A DNA stretch of 58,760 nt from Bacillota bacterium (GTDB taxonomy: Bacteria > Bacillota > Clostridia > Lachnospirales > Lachnospiraceae), in contig JAEWAK010000049.1 of the NCBI GenBank assembly GCA_023391695.1, positions 1 to 58,760 on the forward strand, written 5' to 3'. Numbering within the stretch: the stretch's first letter is position 1; each line of letters opens with the position of its first letter. Positions 33,821-43,533 of this stretch are shown piece by piece. The notes beneath the pieces were generated by a model. It was not told the origin of the DNA. It worked only from the letters and a program-made list of their open reading frames with translations, and made no database searches. Both the position numbers and the translations under genes were made by a program.

Positions 33821-35074
33821 ATGCCTAACAAAAATAAAATCTTATATCCAACACAGATGAATTTAATAAATTACGGAATATTACAGGTTCAGGTCGTAAG
33901 TGGAGCAACGGCTTATCCCATCGAAAATGCTGCCGTTCAGATTTTTAGCAGGGATAACCCGGATAATGTATTGGAAAGCCTTACCACGGATATTTCAGGG
34001 AAAACCGTTGAAGTTGAATTAGCGGCACCTCCGGTCGAATACAGTCTGGAGCCGACCCCCTTCCAGCCTTATACGGAATACATCGTAGTGGTCTCGGCTA
34101 CAGGCTTTCGGACTGTGTCAATTGACAGCGCCCAGATACTGCCGTTTATTAAATCCATACAGCCGGTCAGTATGTCTCCCCTGGCACCCGGAAGTGAAGG
34201 CATTGAATTAATCAGGATCGACCCGAATTACCTCTTTGGAAGCTATACGCCGAAGGTTTATGAAGATGAAGTGAAAGAAGCTTTTGAAGGCGAAGGGGCC
34301 AAACCGGTGGTGATACCGGAATTTATTACCGTGCACAGTGCGGTGCCCACCAATACTACGGCAAGGAATTATACCGTAGAATATGTGGGGTATATAAAAA
34401 ACGTGGTATCCAGCCAGATATATGCTACCTGGCCTCTGGAAACCATTTATGCCAACACATTGACCATACTGTCCTTTTCCTTAAACCGGGTATATACAAA
34501 CTGGTACCGGGACCAGGGATATAATTTCGATATAACCTCCACGGTAGCCTTTGACCAGAAATGGTTTTACGGCAGGAATATTTATACCAATATCAGCCAG
34601 ATAGTAGACTTAATTTTTAATTATTACTTATCCAGGCCCGGTATTGTCCAGCCCATACTGACCCAGTCCTGCAGGGGGGAGCTTGCGATCTGCCCAAACA
34701 TGATTTCTTTGTGGGAGTCCAAATACCTGGGGGACCGGGGATATACGGCTATTGATATACTGCATTATTTTTTCGGAGACACTATTTACATAAATTCATC
34801 TAATAATATTACGGGAATCGAAGTTTTATGGCCGGGCTATGATTTAGCACTTGGTTCAGCCGGGGAGGAAGTAGGATATATGCAGAATCAGCTCAGCGTG
34901 ATATCCGGTGCCTATAAGGCCATACCCATGACAGAAATGGACGGGACTTATGGCACGGCAACCGTTGCCGCGGTCAGTTCTTTTCAGGAAATATTCAACC
35001 TTCCGGTTACGGGAATTACGGACTCTGCCACATGGTATAAGATAGCCCGGGTATACAGAAGACTTACCAGATAA
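33821..35074 (+). CDS. SpoIID-like / peptidoglycan-binding protein, spore cortex-lysis type (SleC-like)
   Basis: A 417-residue protein with three parts. Residues about 10-120 form a beta-rich carboxypeptidase-regulatory-like domain (LQVQVVSGATAYPIENAAVQ). Residues about 165-335 resemble SpoIID/LytB (YTVEYVGYIKNVVSSQIYATW, ILSFSLNRVYTNWYR, SLWESKYLGDRGYTAIDILHYFFGD). Residues about 340-410 are a PG_binding_1 repeat (LGSAGEEVGYMQNQLSVIS; GTYGTATVAAVSSFQE). The combination is known from clostridial cortex-lytic proteins related to SleC. There is no classic signal peptide. GGAGG lies five bases before the ATG at 33821, better than the start at 33794. It is alone on its transcript, between ileS and glgP. 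Confidence 0.82.
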   Translation: MPNKNKILYPTQMNLINYGILQVQVVSGATAYPIENAAVQIFSRDNPDNVLESLTTDISGKTVEVELAAPPVEYSLEPTPFQPYTEYIVVVSATGFRTVSIDSAQILPFIKSIQPVSMSPLAPGSEGIELIRIDPNYLFGSYTPKVYEDEVKEAFEGEGAKPVVIPEFITVHSAVPTNTTARNYTVEYVGYIKNVVSSQIYATWPLETIYANTLTILSFSLNRVYTNWYRDQGYNFDITSTVAFDQKWFYGRNIYTNISQIVDLIFNYYLSRPGIVQPILTQSCRGELAICPNMISLWESKYLGDRGYTAIDILHYFFGDTIYINSSNNITGIEVLWPGYDLALGSAGEEVGYMQNQLSVISGAYKAIPMTEMDGTYGTATVAAVSSFQEIFNLPVTGITDSATWYKIARVYRRLTR

Positions 35075-35179
35075 CGGTTAAAATACTTAAGACAGCCACT
35101 TGTGCTTTATAGCCTGCATATTATATAATAGATGGTAATATTATGCAGGAAATGGAGTTTTTGTGCTGGAAGGTGGGTT

Positions 35180-37630
35180 ATGATGCAGAATTTTAACAGA
35201 GAAGAATTTAAAAGGGATGTGGAAGGGTATGTAAAGCTGCTTTTCCGCAAAACCTTGCAGGAGGCTGACAGGCAGCAGGTATTTCAGGGCGTGGCTTATA
35301 CGGTAAAGAATATTATCATTGGAAATTGGATGACTACCCATAAAGCTTACGAAATGGAAGACGTTAAAACCGTATATTATCTATCTATGGAATTCTTAAT
35401 GGGGCGTGCTTTGGGTAATATTATCATTAATTTAAAGGCAGATAAGGAAATCCGTGCAGCTTTGGAAGAACTGGGCCTGGATCTGGATGCCATTGAAGAG
35501 GAGGAACCGGATGCCGCACTTGGCAATGGCGGTTTGGGAAGGCTTGCTGCCTGTTTTCTGGATTCCCTGTCGACTTTGGGTTATCCGGCTTATGGCTGCG
35601 GTATTCGTTATAAATACGGTATGTTCGAACAGAAAATAGAAAACGGGTTTCAGGTGGAGGTGCCGGATAACTGGCTGAAATACGGCAATCCCTTTGAAAT
35701 CAAACGTATGGAATATGCCCAGGAGGTTAAATTCGGCGGTTATGTAAGGATGATCCGGGACGAACAGGGAAGGGACCGTTTTATCCAGGAAAATTACCAA
35801 TCCGTCCTGGCGGTTCCCTATGACCTTCCCATTATCGGCTACGGCAATAAAACCGTCAATACTTTAAGAATCTGGGATGCCCAGGCGATTAACACCTTTA
35901 ACCTGGATTCCTTTGATAAAGGGGATTATGAGAAGGCGGTGGAACAGGAGAATCTGGCAAGAACCATATGTGAGGTCCTTTATCCCAATGACAGCCATTA
36001 TGCCGGAAAGGAACTCCGGCTGAAACAACAGTACTTCTTTGTGTCTGCAAGCATCCAGAGGGCTGTCACCAAGTATATGGAAAACCATTCGGATATTCGG
36101 AAACTCCACGAGAAAGTATGCTTCCAGTTAAACGATACCCACCCTACGGTAACCGTGGCGGAACTGATGCGGATTTTACTGGACGAATATTACCTGAGCT
36201 GGGAGGAAGCCTGGGAAATCACGGGTAAAACCTGTGCCTATACCAACCACACCATTATGGCGGAAGCCCTTGAGAAATGGCCTGTCGATCTATTTTCCAG
36301 GCTGCTGCCGAGGATCTACCAGATCGTTGAAGAGATCAACCGCAGATTTATAATCAAGATACAAAGGACATATCCGGATAATCCGGAAAAGACTGAGAAA
36401 ATGGCAATTCTGCATAACGGCCAGGTCCGTATGGCACATCTGGCCATTGTCTGCAGTTTTTCAGTTAACGGAGTGGCTAAGCTGCATACGGAAATTCTTA
36501 AGAATAAGGAATTAAAGGATTTTTATCAGATGTTTCCCGGTAAATTCAATAATAAAACCAACGGTATTACCCAGCGCCGTTTCCTGCTTCACGGCAATCC
36601 TCTTTTAGCAGACTGGGTGACGAAGAAAATCGGCAGCGGCTGGATAACCGATTTATCCCAAATGAATGACTTAAGCAGGTATGCGGAGGATGAAACAAGC
36701 CTTAAGGAATTCATGGAGATTAAATACCGCAATAAGGTAAGGCTGGCGGAGTATATAAGGCAGCATAACGGGATAGAGGTGGATCCGGATTCCATATTTG
36801 ATATCCAGGTCAAGCGGCTTCATGAATACAAACGGCAGCTGCTGAATATTCTGCATATCATGCATCTATATAACCGGCTGAAGAAAAATCCCGGCATGGA
36901 ATTTATGAAAAGGACCTTTATATTCGGAGCAAAAGCGTCCGCAGGCTACAGCAGGGCGAAAGCGGTCATTAAGCTCATCAACCGTGTAGCGGAGGTCATT
37001 AATAAGGATAAGTCCGTTGGGGGTAAAATCAAAGTGGTTTTCATTGAGAACTACCGGGTATCCAATGCAGAGTTGATCTTTGCCGCGGCAGACGTGTCCG
37101 AGCAGATATCCACCGCAAGTAAGGAAGCTTCCGGTACCGGTAATATGAAGTTTATGTTAAACGGCGCATTGACCCTTGGCACCCTGGATGGAGCCAACGT
37201 TGAGATCGTGGAAGAAGTGGGGACAGGGAATGCATTTATATTCGGCTTAAGTGCGGATGAAGTAATACAGTATGAGCAATCCGGCGGATATAATCCAAAG
37301 GATATTTATAACTCGGAGGAGGATATCAGATTGGTCATTGACCAGCTGGCAGATGGCACTTACACAGGGGATAATAAGGAACTTTTCAGGGAAATCCATC
37401 AATCCCTGCTGGAAGAAAAAGGCGGGGAAAGGGCGGATCAGTATTTTATCTTAAAGGATTTCAGAGCTTATGAAGAAGCTCAGAAAAAGGTCGAAGAAGC
37501 TTATGCCGACAGGAAGAAATGGGCAAAGTCCGCCCTTATAAATACGGCTAAATGCGGTAAATTTTCATCGGACAGGACCATACAGGAATACGTGCAGGAT
37601 ATTTGGCATCTTGAAAAAGTGAATATTTGA
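35180..37630 (+). CDS. glgP: Glycogen/starch alpha-glucan phosphorylase
   Basis: GT35 enzyme of 816 residues that releases glucose 1-phosphate from glycogen or maltodextrin in the cytosol. Conserved blocks include YYLSMEFLMGRALGNNI-like residues near 55, NGGLGRLAACFLDS, the QLNDTHPT segment and ITQRRFL. The pyridoxal-phosphate lysine is Lys657 in the EASGTGNMKFMLNGALTLG motif (19 residues). An AAGGTGGG ribosome site precedes ATGATG at 35180; either Met may start the protein. An imperfect inverted repeat CCTGCATA/TATGCAGG (35113-35149) lies just upstream. A promoter for the next gene overlaps its stop codon. Confidence 0.96.
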   Translation: MMQNFNREEFKRDVEGYVKLLFRKTLQEADRQQVFQGVAYTVKNIIIGNWMTTHKAYEMEDVKTVYYLSMEFLMGRALGNIIINLKADKEIRAALEELGLDLDAIEEEEPDAALGNGGLGRLAACFLDSLSTLGYPAYGCGIRYKYGMFEQKIENGFQVEVPDNWLKYGNPFEIKRMEYAQEVKFGGYVRMIRDEQGRDRFIQENYQSVLAVPYDLPIIGYGNKTVNTLRIWDAQAINTFNLDSFDKGDYEKAVEQENLARTICEVLYPNDSHYAGKELRLKQQYFFVSASIQRAVTKYMENHSDIRKLHEKVCFQLNDTHPTVTVAELMRILLDEYYLSWEEAWEITGKTCAYTNHTIMAEALEKWPVDLFSRLLPRIYQIVEEINRRFIIKIQRTYPDNPEKTEKMAILHNGQVRMAHLAIVCSFSVNGVAKLHTEILKNKELKDFYQMFPGKFNNKTNGITQRRFLLHGNPLLADWVTKKIGSGWITDLSQMNDLSRYAEDETSLKEFMEIKYRNKVRLAEYIRQHNGIEVDPDSIFDIQVKRLHEYKRQLLNILHIMHLYNRLKKNPGMEFMKRTFIFGAKASAGYSRAKAVIKLINRVAEVINKDKSVGGKIKVVFIENYRVSNAELIFAAADVSEQISTASKEASGTGNMKFMLNGALTLGTLDGANVEIVEEVGTGNAFIFGLSADEVIQYEQSGGYNPKDIYNSEEDIRLVIDQLADGTYTGDNKELFREIHQSLLEEKGGERADQYFILKDFRAYEEAQKKVEEAYADRKKWAKSALINTAKCGKFSSDRTIQEYVQDIWHLEKVNI

Positions 37631-37655
37631 CATTTTTACCCTTCCATGTTATGTT
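37627..37655 (+). promoter_or_regulatory. Promoter of the xyloglucanase gene, overlapping the glgP stop
   Basis: TTGACA (37627-37632) includes the glgP TGA; a 17-base spacer and TATGTT (37650-37655) follow. This leaves a leader of about 140 bases. Confidence 0.6.
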
Positions 37656-37800
37656 AATGGTACAAGTACATAATTTAGGCAGTAAACGAATCTTCGGGTT
37701 TTACTTGTATAAACCTATAGAAAGCAGGTGGTTTTTATGATTGTTCTCTGATTTCTAAACCTTATACAAATATTTATTTTAATCCAAGGAGGGCTTACGA

Positions 37801-40776
37801 ATGGGGAGAAAGAGGTTATATATATTTCTTAGTATTTTACTTGTGCTTTCGTCCGTCATGGTCAGTATGGGGGCAACGAAAAGCATCTATGCAGTAACGG
37901 CAGACAGTGAAGGGTACACCTGGAAAAATGTACAAATTGTTGGAGGAGGATATGTAGATAATATTATATTTAACTCCGGAGAAGAAGACCTGATTTATGC
38001 AAGAACGGATATGGGCGGCGCTTACCGGTGGAATCCGGATACCGGCAGCTGGATTCCCTTAACCGACTGGGTAAATGCAGAAGACTGGAATAATCTTGGC
38101 TGTGAAAGCTTAGCGGCAGATCCCGTAGATACCAACCGGGTGTATATTGCTGCCGGTACTTACACCAACGATTGGACCAATGCAAACGGCTGCATCCTGC
38201 GTTCGGAGGATAAAGGAGAAACCTGGGAACTGACGGAGCTGCCCTTTAAAAACGGTGCCAATATGCTGGGACGCTCAATGGGTGAGCGTCTGGCAGTGGA
38301 TCCCAACAGCAATAACGTACTTTATTTTGGTACAAGGTGCGGAAACGGTTTATGGAAGAGTACGGATTATGGAGAAACCTGGAGCAAGGTAACCGGATTA
38401 ACCGCAGTGGGCGATTATGCACCTGCGGAGGATGATTCCACCTCTTATGACAATACCTTGACCGGTGTCGTATGGGTTACACCCGATACGTCCTCCAGCA
38501 CCCGGGGAACTCCCTGCAAGACCATATATGTGGGAGTTGCCAATAAAAAGGGAGAGGACATGGTATATGTAACAAAGGATGGAGGAGCAACCTGGGCTCC
38601 CGTTGCCGGCCAGCCTAAAAATATTGTGGTTCCGGATCCCGAAAAACCAACGGTTACCACAGGTTTATTCCCGCATCATGGCGTGCTTGCTTCCAATGGC
38701 GTGCTTTATATTCCTTACAGTGACGGGGTTGGACCCTATGACGGACACAAAGGTGAGGTATGGAAGTACAATACGAAAACAGGGGTATGGACAGATATTA
38801 CACCGGTTCCGACTTCCAGCGGCGATAATTATTTCGGCTTCGGCGGACTGGCCGTAGATGCCGGTAATCCGGATATTGTTATGGTTTCCACCCTGAACTC
38901 CTGGTGGCCGGATGCCAATTTTTACCGCAGTACGGATGGAGGCAGTACCTGGACGAAATTCTGGGATTGGAACGGTTATCCCAGCCGTATCATCCGGTAT
39001 ACCCAGGATATAACGGCATCCCCCTGGCTTACCTTTGGCAAATATGACAATCCTCCGGAACCGGCCCTTAAATTAGGATGGATGATCGGGAATATTTCCA
39101 TTGACCCTTTTAACTCCGACCGGATGATGTACGGCACGGGAGCAACGGTTTACGGCACCACAAACCTGGCGGATATCGACAGGGGAGGAAAGGTTAATTT
39201 GTTCGTATATGCGAAGGGAATTGAGCAGACGGCGGTTCAGGACCTTGTCAGCCCAACAACCGGTGACGCCCATTTAATCAGCGGTATGTATGATTTAGGC
39301 GGGTTTGTCCATACTGATTTGGACAAAGTGCCAAGTATGATGATGCTTACTCCGTTTCTTGCCAATACTTCCATTGATTATGCGGAATTGAATCCAACCA
39401 AATATGTAAGAGTCGGTAATACGGATAAGGGAAGTAGTTCCCGCATTGGTTTATCCTACAGCGGCGGTTCGAGCTGGTATTCCTTAAACAATGCATGGAC
39501 TTCCGACAATACCGATACCACCGGCGGCGGTACGGTTGCCATGTCAGCGGATGGAAACGGCCTTGTGTGGGCACCGGGCGGACAAGCCGTATATTATTCC
39601 ACCGATTCCGGCTCATCCTGGACTTTAAGCAAAGGAGTTCCGGCCGGAGCCAAAGTAGCTTCCGACCGGGTAAATTCCAATAAATTTTATGCATATTTTC
39701 AGGGTGTATTTTATACCAGTACGGATAAAGGTGCCAACTTTACGGCATCCGTATCGACGGGCCTTCCGGCTTCCGGTAATATAAAAGCGGTAGCCGGTGT
39801 AGAAGGAGATATCTGGCTGGCAGGCACCGACAGTGATAACGAATCCCTTGGCGGTTTGTTTCACAGTACGGATTCCGGAAAAACTTTTACCAAGTTTGAT
39901 GATGTGGAAAAGGCTGCCTGTGTAGGTTTTGGAAAAGCTGCTGCCGGCAGCAGTTACATGACCGTTTTTATTGCGGGAAAAATAAAGGGGATACAGGGGA
40001 TATTCCGCTCCGATGACGGAGGCAGGAACTGGATACGTATTAATGACGATGAACATCAATACGGTACCATATCCTGTATTACCGGAGATCCGAGAATTTA
40101 TGGAAGAGTGTATATCGGAACCAATGGAAGAGGTATTTTATATGGGGACACAACCAATACCAACCCAACGGTAACGCCCACCACAACACCAACGGTGACG
40201 CCCACCGTTACCCCGACGGCTACGCCGACGGTAACACCCACCACGACACCCACCGTAACGCCAACCACTACACCCACCGTAACACCGACTACTACCCCGA
40301 CCGTCACCCCAACGCCGCCCGGTGAAAGCAGCCTGGATGTGAAATTCATTGGAACAACGGCTTCCCAGTCTAATTCCATCGTAGTAAGATATAGGCTGAC
40401 TAATAATGGAAATACGGCGGTGTCCCTGTCGGAGGTTAAATTGAGATATTATTTTACGAAGGAAGGGACCCAAAGCCAAAACTTTTATTGTGACTGGTCC
40501 ACAGCCGGAGCCCAGTATGTATCAGGACAATTTGCAGCGATAGAACCGGCGAAAGAGACAGCAGATTATTATCTGGAAGTGGGTTTTTCTTCCGGTGCGG
40601 GTAATTTGGCGGCAGGACAGAGTATTGAGGTCCACAGCCGGTTTGCCAAAGCGGATTGGAGTAATTATACACTTACCAATGACTACTCTTACAAGCCAAG
40701 CGGAACTTCTTATGAAAGCTGGGATAAGATCACGGCTTACCTGTCCGGTTCCTTAATTTATGGAGTTGAACCGTAA
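37801..40776 (+). CDS. Secreted GH74 xyloglucanase with CBM3 cellulose-binding module
   Basis: A 991-residue extracellular enzyme that cleaves the beta-1,4-glucan backbone of xyloglucan. A signal peptide (about 1-32) is followed by the two seven-bladed propeller domains of GH74 (about 38-780), recognisable by YARTDMGGAYRW with the conserved Asp70 and by many BNR/Asp-box repeats such as STDYGETWSKV, SEDKGETWEL and STDGGSTWTKF. A Thr-Pro linker (about 783-840) built from TPTVTPTTTP repeats leads to a C-terminal CBM3 (about 842-991, VRYRLTNNGNTAVSLSEVKL). No dockerin is present, so it is a free rather than cellulosomal enzyme. AAGGAGGG lies eight bases before the ATG. Confidence 0.96.
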   Translation: MGRKRLYIFLSILLVLSSVMVSMGATKSIYAVTADSEGYTWKNVQIVGGGYVDNIIFNSGEEDLIYARTDMGGAYRWNPDTGSWIPLTDWVNAEDWNNLGCESLAADPVDTNRVYIAAGTYTNDWTNANGCILRSEDKGETWELTELPFKNGANMLGRSMGERLAVDPNSNNVLYFGTRCGNGLWKSTDYGETWSKVTGLTAVGDYAPAEDDSTSYDNTLTGVVWVTPDTSSSTRGTPCKTIYVGVANKKGEDMVYVTKDGGATWAPVAGQPKNIVVPDPEKPTVTTGLFPHHGVLASNGVLYIPYSDGVGPYDGHKGEVWKYNTKTGVWTDITPVPTSSGDNYFGFGGLAVDAGNPDIVMVSTLNSWWPDANFYRSTDGGSTWTKFWDWNGYPSRIIRYTQDITASPWLTFGKYDNPPEPALKLGWMIGNISIDPFNSDRMMYGTGATVYGTTNLADIDRGGKVNLFVYAKGIEQTAVQDLVSPTTGDAHLISGMYDLGGFVHTDLDKVPSMMMLTPFLANTSIDYAELNPTKYVRVGNTDKGSSSRIGLSYSGGSSWYSLNNAWTSDNTDTTGGGTVAMSADGNGLVWAPGGQAVYYSTDSGSSWTLSKGVPAGAKVASDRVNSNKFYAYFQGVFYTSTDKGANFTASVSTGLPASGNIKAVAGVEGDIWLAGTDSDNESLGGLFHSTDSGKTFTKFDDVEKAACVGFGKAAAGSSYMTVFIAGKIKGIQGIFRSDDGGRNWIRINDDEHQYGTISCITGDPRIYGRVYIGTNGRGILYGDTTNTNPTVTPTTTPTVTPTVTPTATPTVTPTTTPTVTPTTTPTVTPTTTPTVTPTPPGESSLDVKFIGTTASQSNSIVVRYRLTNNGNTAVSLSEVKLRYYFTKEGTQSQNFYCDWSTAGAQYVSGQFAAIEPAKETADYYLEVGFSSGAGNLAAGQSIEVHSRFAKADWSNYTLTNDYSYKPSGTSYESWDKITAYLSGSLIYGVEP
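40167..40317 (+). repeat. Coding tandem repeats of the Thr-Pro linker
   Basis: Units of about 15-30 bases encoding TPTVTP and TPTTTP alternate ten or so times. Synonymous codons vary between units, so it is an old rather than freshly slipped repeat. Confidence 0.8.
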
Positions 40777-40808
40777 CATTATATATATTAAAAAAATCGG
40801 TGATGATC

Positions 40809-40838
40809 AAAACAGGCGGAGGATATTCCGCCTGTTTT
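40809..40838 (+). terminator. Terminator of the xyloglucanase gene
   Basis: Perfect 12-base arms AAAACAGGCGGA (40809-40820) and TCCGCCTGTTTT (40827-40838) with a six-base loop. The T-rich right arm gives the U-tract. The stem also reads well on the other strand. Confidence 0.9.
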
Positions 40839-41317
40839 ATTTATACGCGGAAATTCCATAAATTTTTTATGAAAGAAAAAAGTCCGGATTTATTTATATA
40901 ATAGGAAGCCATACGGTGTCAGTAAGATGGTTACAGTTCAACCATGAAAGGCCAGGGTGTTTATGGTAAGTGGAGCAAAAGTCACAGAAAACGTAAAATG
41001 CAGTTGACACTTTGTGGAAGTAATTGACAAATATTCAGGACATGATATGATTATAGTAATAATACAATTAACAATACTGCGGTTGCCAAGAGCATATAAC
41101 CGTATCATTATTAATTATCATATTCCTATTATTGGATACCTTAAACAAGCCGGGGCATCTTCCTTCAGAAGAAGATATTTCCGGGCCGGCCGGCTTGTGT
41201 TTGGATGAATGGACTATGGATTATTATAATGGGTTAATACAATCTGACAGTATAGAACGGCTGCCGATGGAAAGAAAACAGTGCCTGAGAGTCACAAAAA
41301 TATCATATGGAGGTTGT
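40839..41317. other. Spacer and long leader before the MoxR gene
   Basis: No gene is supported here. It contains two TTGACA hexamers (41004-41009 and 41024-41029) and a promoter described separately. The frame of the MoxR gene remains open upstream to 41132, but that part lacks family similarity. The leader would be about 260 bases. Confidence 0.55.
41024..41051 (+). promoter_or_regulatory. Promoter of the MoxR-DUF58-transglutaminase operon
   Basis: TTGACA (41024-41029), a 16-base spacer and TATGAT (41046-41051). Confidence 0.6.
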
Positions 41318-42271
41318 ATGCAAAAGCAAAGTGTAATAGGGGACATTATTAATAATATTGAGAAGGTTATTGTTGGAAAAACAGAAGTAATTGAATATGC
41401 AATGATTGCATTGCTGGCAGAAGGCCACCTTCTTTTGGAGGATGTTCCGGGAGTAGGAAAAACCACCCTGGCCAATGCCATATCCAAATCCATAGACTGT
41501 GGGTTTAACCGGATCCAGTTTACACCGGATACTCTGCCCAGTGACATTACCGGGGTGTCCGTTTATAACATGCAGACGGGACAATTTGAATTCAGTCCCG
41601 GGGCAGTAATGAACCATATTATTTTAGCGGATGAAATTAACCGGACTTCTCCCAAGACCCAGGCAAGCTTACTGGAAGCCATGGAGGAAAAGCAGATCAG
41701 TGTGGACGGCAGGTCCTATCCGCTGCCCAGGCCATTTATGGTAATTGCAACTCAGAATCCCATCGATTACCTTGGAACCTATAATCTTCCGGAGGCACAG
41801 CTGGACCGGTTCCTGATGAAGTTATCCATCGGCTATCCAAGTATGGCAGATGAAAAACGGATGGCGGATTATTATATAAAGAGGAGCCCCCTGAAATCAC
41901 TGGAACCCGTAACCGACGGGAAAACCGTATCTGCCATGCAGGAAGAGGTCAAATCGGTTCAAATACATAAAGATTTGGTTACCTATATCATTGAAATAAT
42001 GGACGGTACCAGAAAAGATCCCAACATAGCATTGGGCGCAAGCCCCAGGGCTACCCTGGCACTGATCCGTGCCGCCCAGGCCGCTGCTTATTATGACGGC
42101 AGGGATTACTGCATTCCGGATGATATATTAAAAGTAATACATCCGGTAATACGGCACAGGCTGATCCTCTCCCCGGAAGCCAGGCTAAACAAGCTTACGG
42201 CAGAGAAAGTGCTCTCAAGGATTACCGCTATGCTGCGGGTACCCATACTTCCTGTCCTTAACCAGGCATAA
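41318..42271 (+). CDS. MoxR-family AAA+ ATPase
   Basis: A 317-residue AAA+ chaperone-like ATPase. Walker A is GVGKTT at residues 45-50, Walker B is IILADE at 101-106, sensor 1 lies in MVIATQNPIDYLGTYNLPEAQLDRF (residues about 138-162), and the C-terminal lid includes GASPRATLALIRAAQA. MoxR proteins usually act with DUF58 and VWA proteins in assembly or metal insertion of large complexes, and the next gene is a DUF58 protein. The ATG at 41318 follows GGAGG at four to five bases. It opens a three-gene operon. Confidence 0.93.
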   Translation: MQKQSVIGDIINNIEKVIVGKTEVIEYAMIALLAEGHLLLEDVPGVGKTTLANAISKSIDCGFNRIQFTPDTLPSDITGVSVYNMQTGQFEFSPGAVMNHIILADEINRTSPKTQASLLEAMEEKQISVDGRSYPLPRPFMVIATQNPIDYLGTYNLPEAQLDRFLMKLSIGYPSMADEKRMADYYIKRSPLKSLEPVTDGKTVSAMQEEVKSVQIHKDLVTYIIEIMDGTRKDPNIALGASPRATLALIRAAQAAAYYDGRDYCIPDDILKVIHPVIRHRLILSPEARLNKLTAEKVLSRITAMLRVPILPVLNQA

Positions 42272-42348
42272 AATCATAACTACTGTTTCAAATGATGGGA
42301 AAAATAGTTTTCATCAAATGAAAACTCTAAGTGCAGGAAGGGGATTGT

Positions 42349-43533
42349 ATGTTTATTAACCGCATCCTTTTATTGATTTTAATCATAGCATCCGGAATTT
42401 TCGCCAGTAATTTCGGCGGAAATGTATCCTATGCTCTTTTTTATACCAGTTTATGTGTTCCCATCGTATCTTTAATCTATACTTTTTATGTATATGTCCG
42501 TTTCCGGATCTATCAGGAGATGGGCCAGCGGATCGTGGTAAAGGGGGATTTAATCCCGTATTCCTTTACTCTTGCCAACGAAGATTACATTACTTTCCGA
42601 AGCGTTAAAGTGAATTTCCTCCATGATAAGTCCACCATAGCCAATGTAGATGATATCCGGGAATACTGCCTTCTGCCGGGACAGACGGAAACCATGGAAA
42701 CAAAACTGCGCTGTAATTACCGGGGAGAATATTTTGTGGGGGCAAATACGGTTGACATTATTGATTACCTGTATTTGTTTAAAATTACATATCCCATTAC
42801 CTCAAAGCTGAAAGTTACAGTTCTTCCCAGGATTGTACAGCTATCCAGGCTGGGTATCGTACCCGCCAGAAAAGATGTCAAAAATGTACCTTATCTCCGT
42901 AATACGGAACAGGATTCCATGGATATTGAGACCAGAAATTACCAGTCCGGAGACAATAAAAAACAGATACACTGGAAAGTAAGTGCCAAAAGAAACCGGT
43001 TATTCAGCAGGAAATACATTACGGACCCCAAATCGGAAGCGGTCATCCTTATGGACTTAAAACCCGTACGGAAGGACAGTCTGACTACGGTCATTACGGA
43101 AGATAAGATTATTGAAAGTGCCCTGGCTATAACAAATTACTGCAAAAATAACAATACCAGGGTAAAAGTTTACTATGAACAGTCGGGATTAAAAACAGCT
43201 TTTATACGGGGAAAGGCGGACTTTGACCTGTTTTACCGGATGAGTACCGGAATCCGTTTTAATGCCCGGGCCCCTTTGGAGGAAATTCTTATGGAGAGCC
43301 GGAACAATGACCTGAATAACAGCTTTTATATATTGATCACCCATGAACTTACCTTTGAACTTTATAAGTCAATGCTCGTAATTTCAGAAAGCGGCAATGA
43401 TATGTCCCTGTTACTGATACAGGACAACATCGGTGCGGGAGAGGAAGAATTCATAAAAGGCCTTAAGCTTTCGGGGATTTTTGTCAGGCTCGTAACAAGA
43501 GAAGATGAAATCGGGGAGGTATTAAAGGCATGA
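42349..43533 (+). CDS. DUF58 membrane protein
   Basis: A 394-residue protein with two N-terminal transmembrane segments (about 3-22 and 28-50), a beta-rich middle, and the DUF58 signature in the second half (RNYQSGDNKKQIHWKVSAK, residues about 200-218), then a VWA-like region with VILMDLKP. It is expected to be membrane-bound with the DUF58 part in the cytosol, working with the MoxR ATPase upstream. The ATG at 42349 follows GGAAGGGG. Its stop overlaps the start of the transglutaminase gene by four bases (ATGA), so the two are coupled. The exact target of such systems is not known. Confidence 0.9.
   Translation: MFINRILLLILIIASGIFASNFGGNVSYALFYTSLCVPIVSLIYTFYVYVRFRIYQEMGQRIVVKGDLIPYSFTLANEDYITFRSVKVNFLHDKSTIANVDDIREYCLLPGQTETMETKLRCNYRGEYFVGANTVDIIDYLYLFKITYPITSKLKVTVLPRIVQLSRLGIVPARKDVKNVPYLRNTEQDSMDIETRNYQSGDNKKQIHWKVSAKRNRLFSRKYITDPKSEAVILMDLKPVRKDSLTTVITEDKIIESALAITNYCKNNNTRVKVYYEQSGLKTAFIRGKADFDLFYRMSTGIRFNARAPLEEILMESRNNDLNNSFYILITHELTFELYKSMLVISESGNDMSLLLIQDNIGAGEEEFIKGLKLSGIFVRLVTREDEIGEVLKA

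Noticed and set aside
40098..40479. Two minus-strand frames opposite the xyloglucanase linker
   Set aside because: They are the antisense of the Thr-Pro repeats, giving artificial Val/Gly and Arg/Gly runs, and have no start signals.
41004..41009. First TTGACA upstream of the MoxR gene as a second promoter
   Set aside because: No acceptable -10 hexamer lies 16-18 bases downstream; only the second TTGACA at 41024 is paired.
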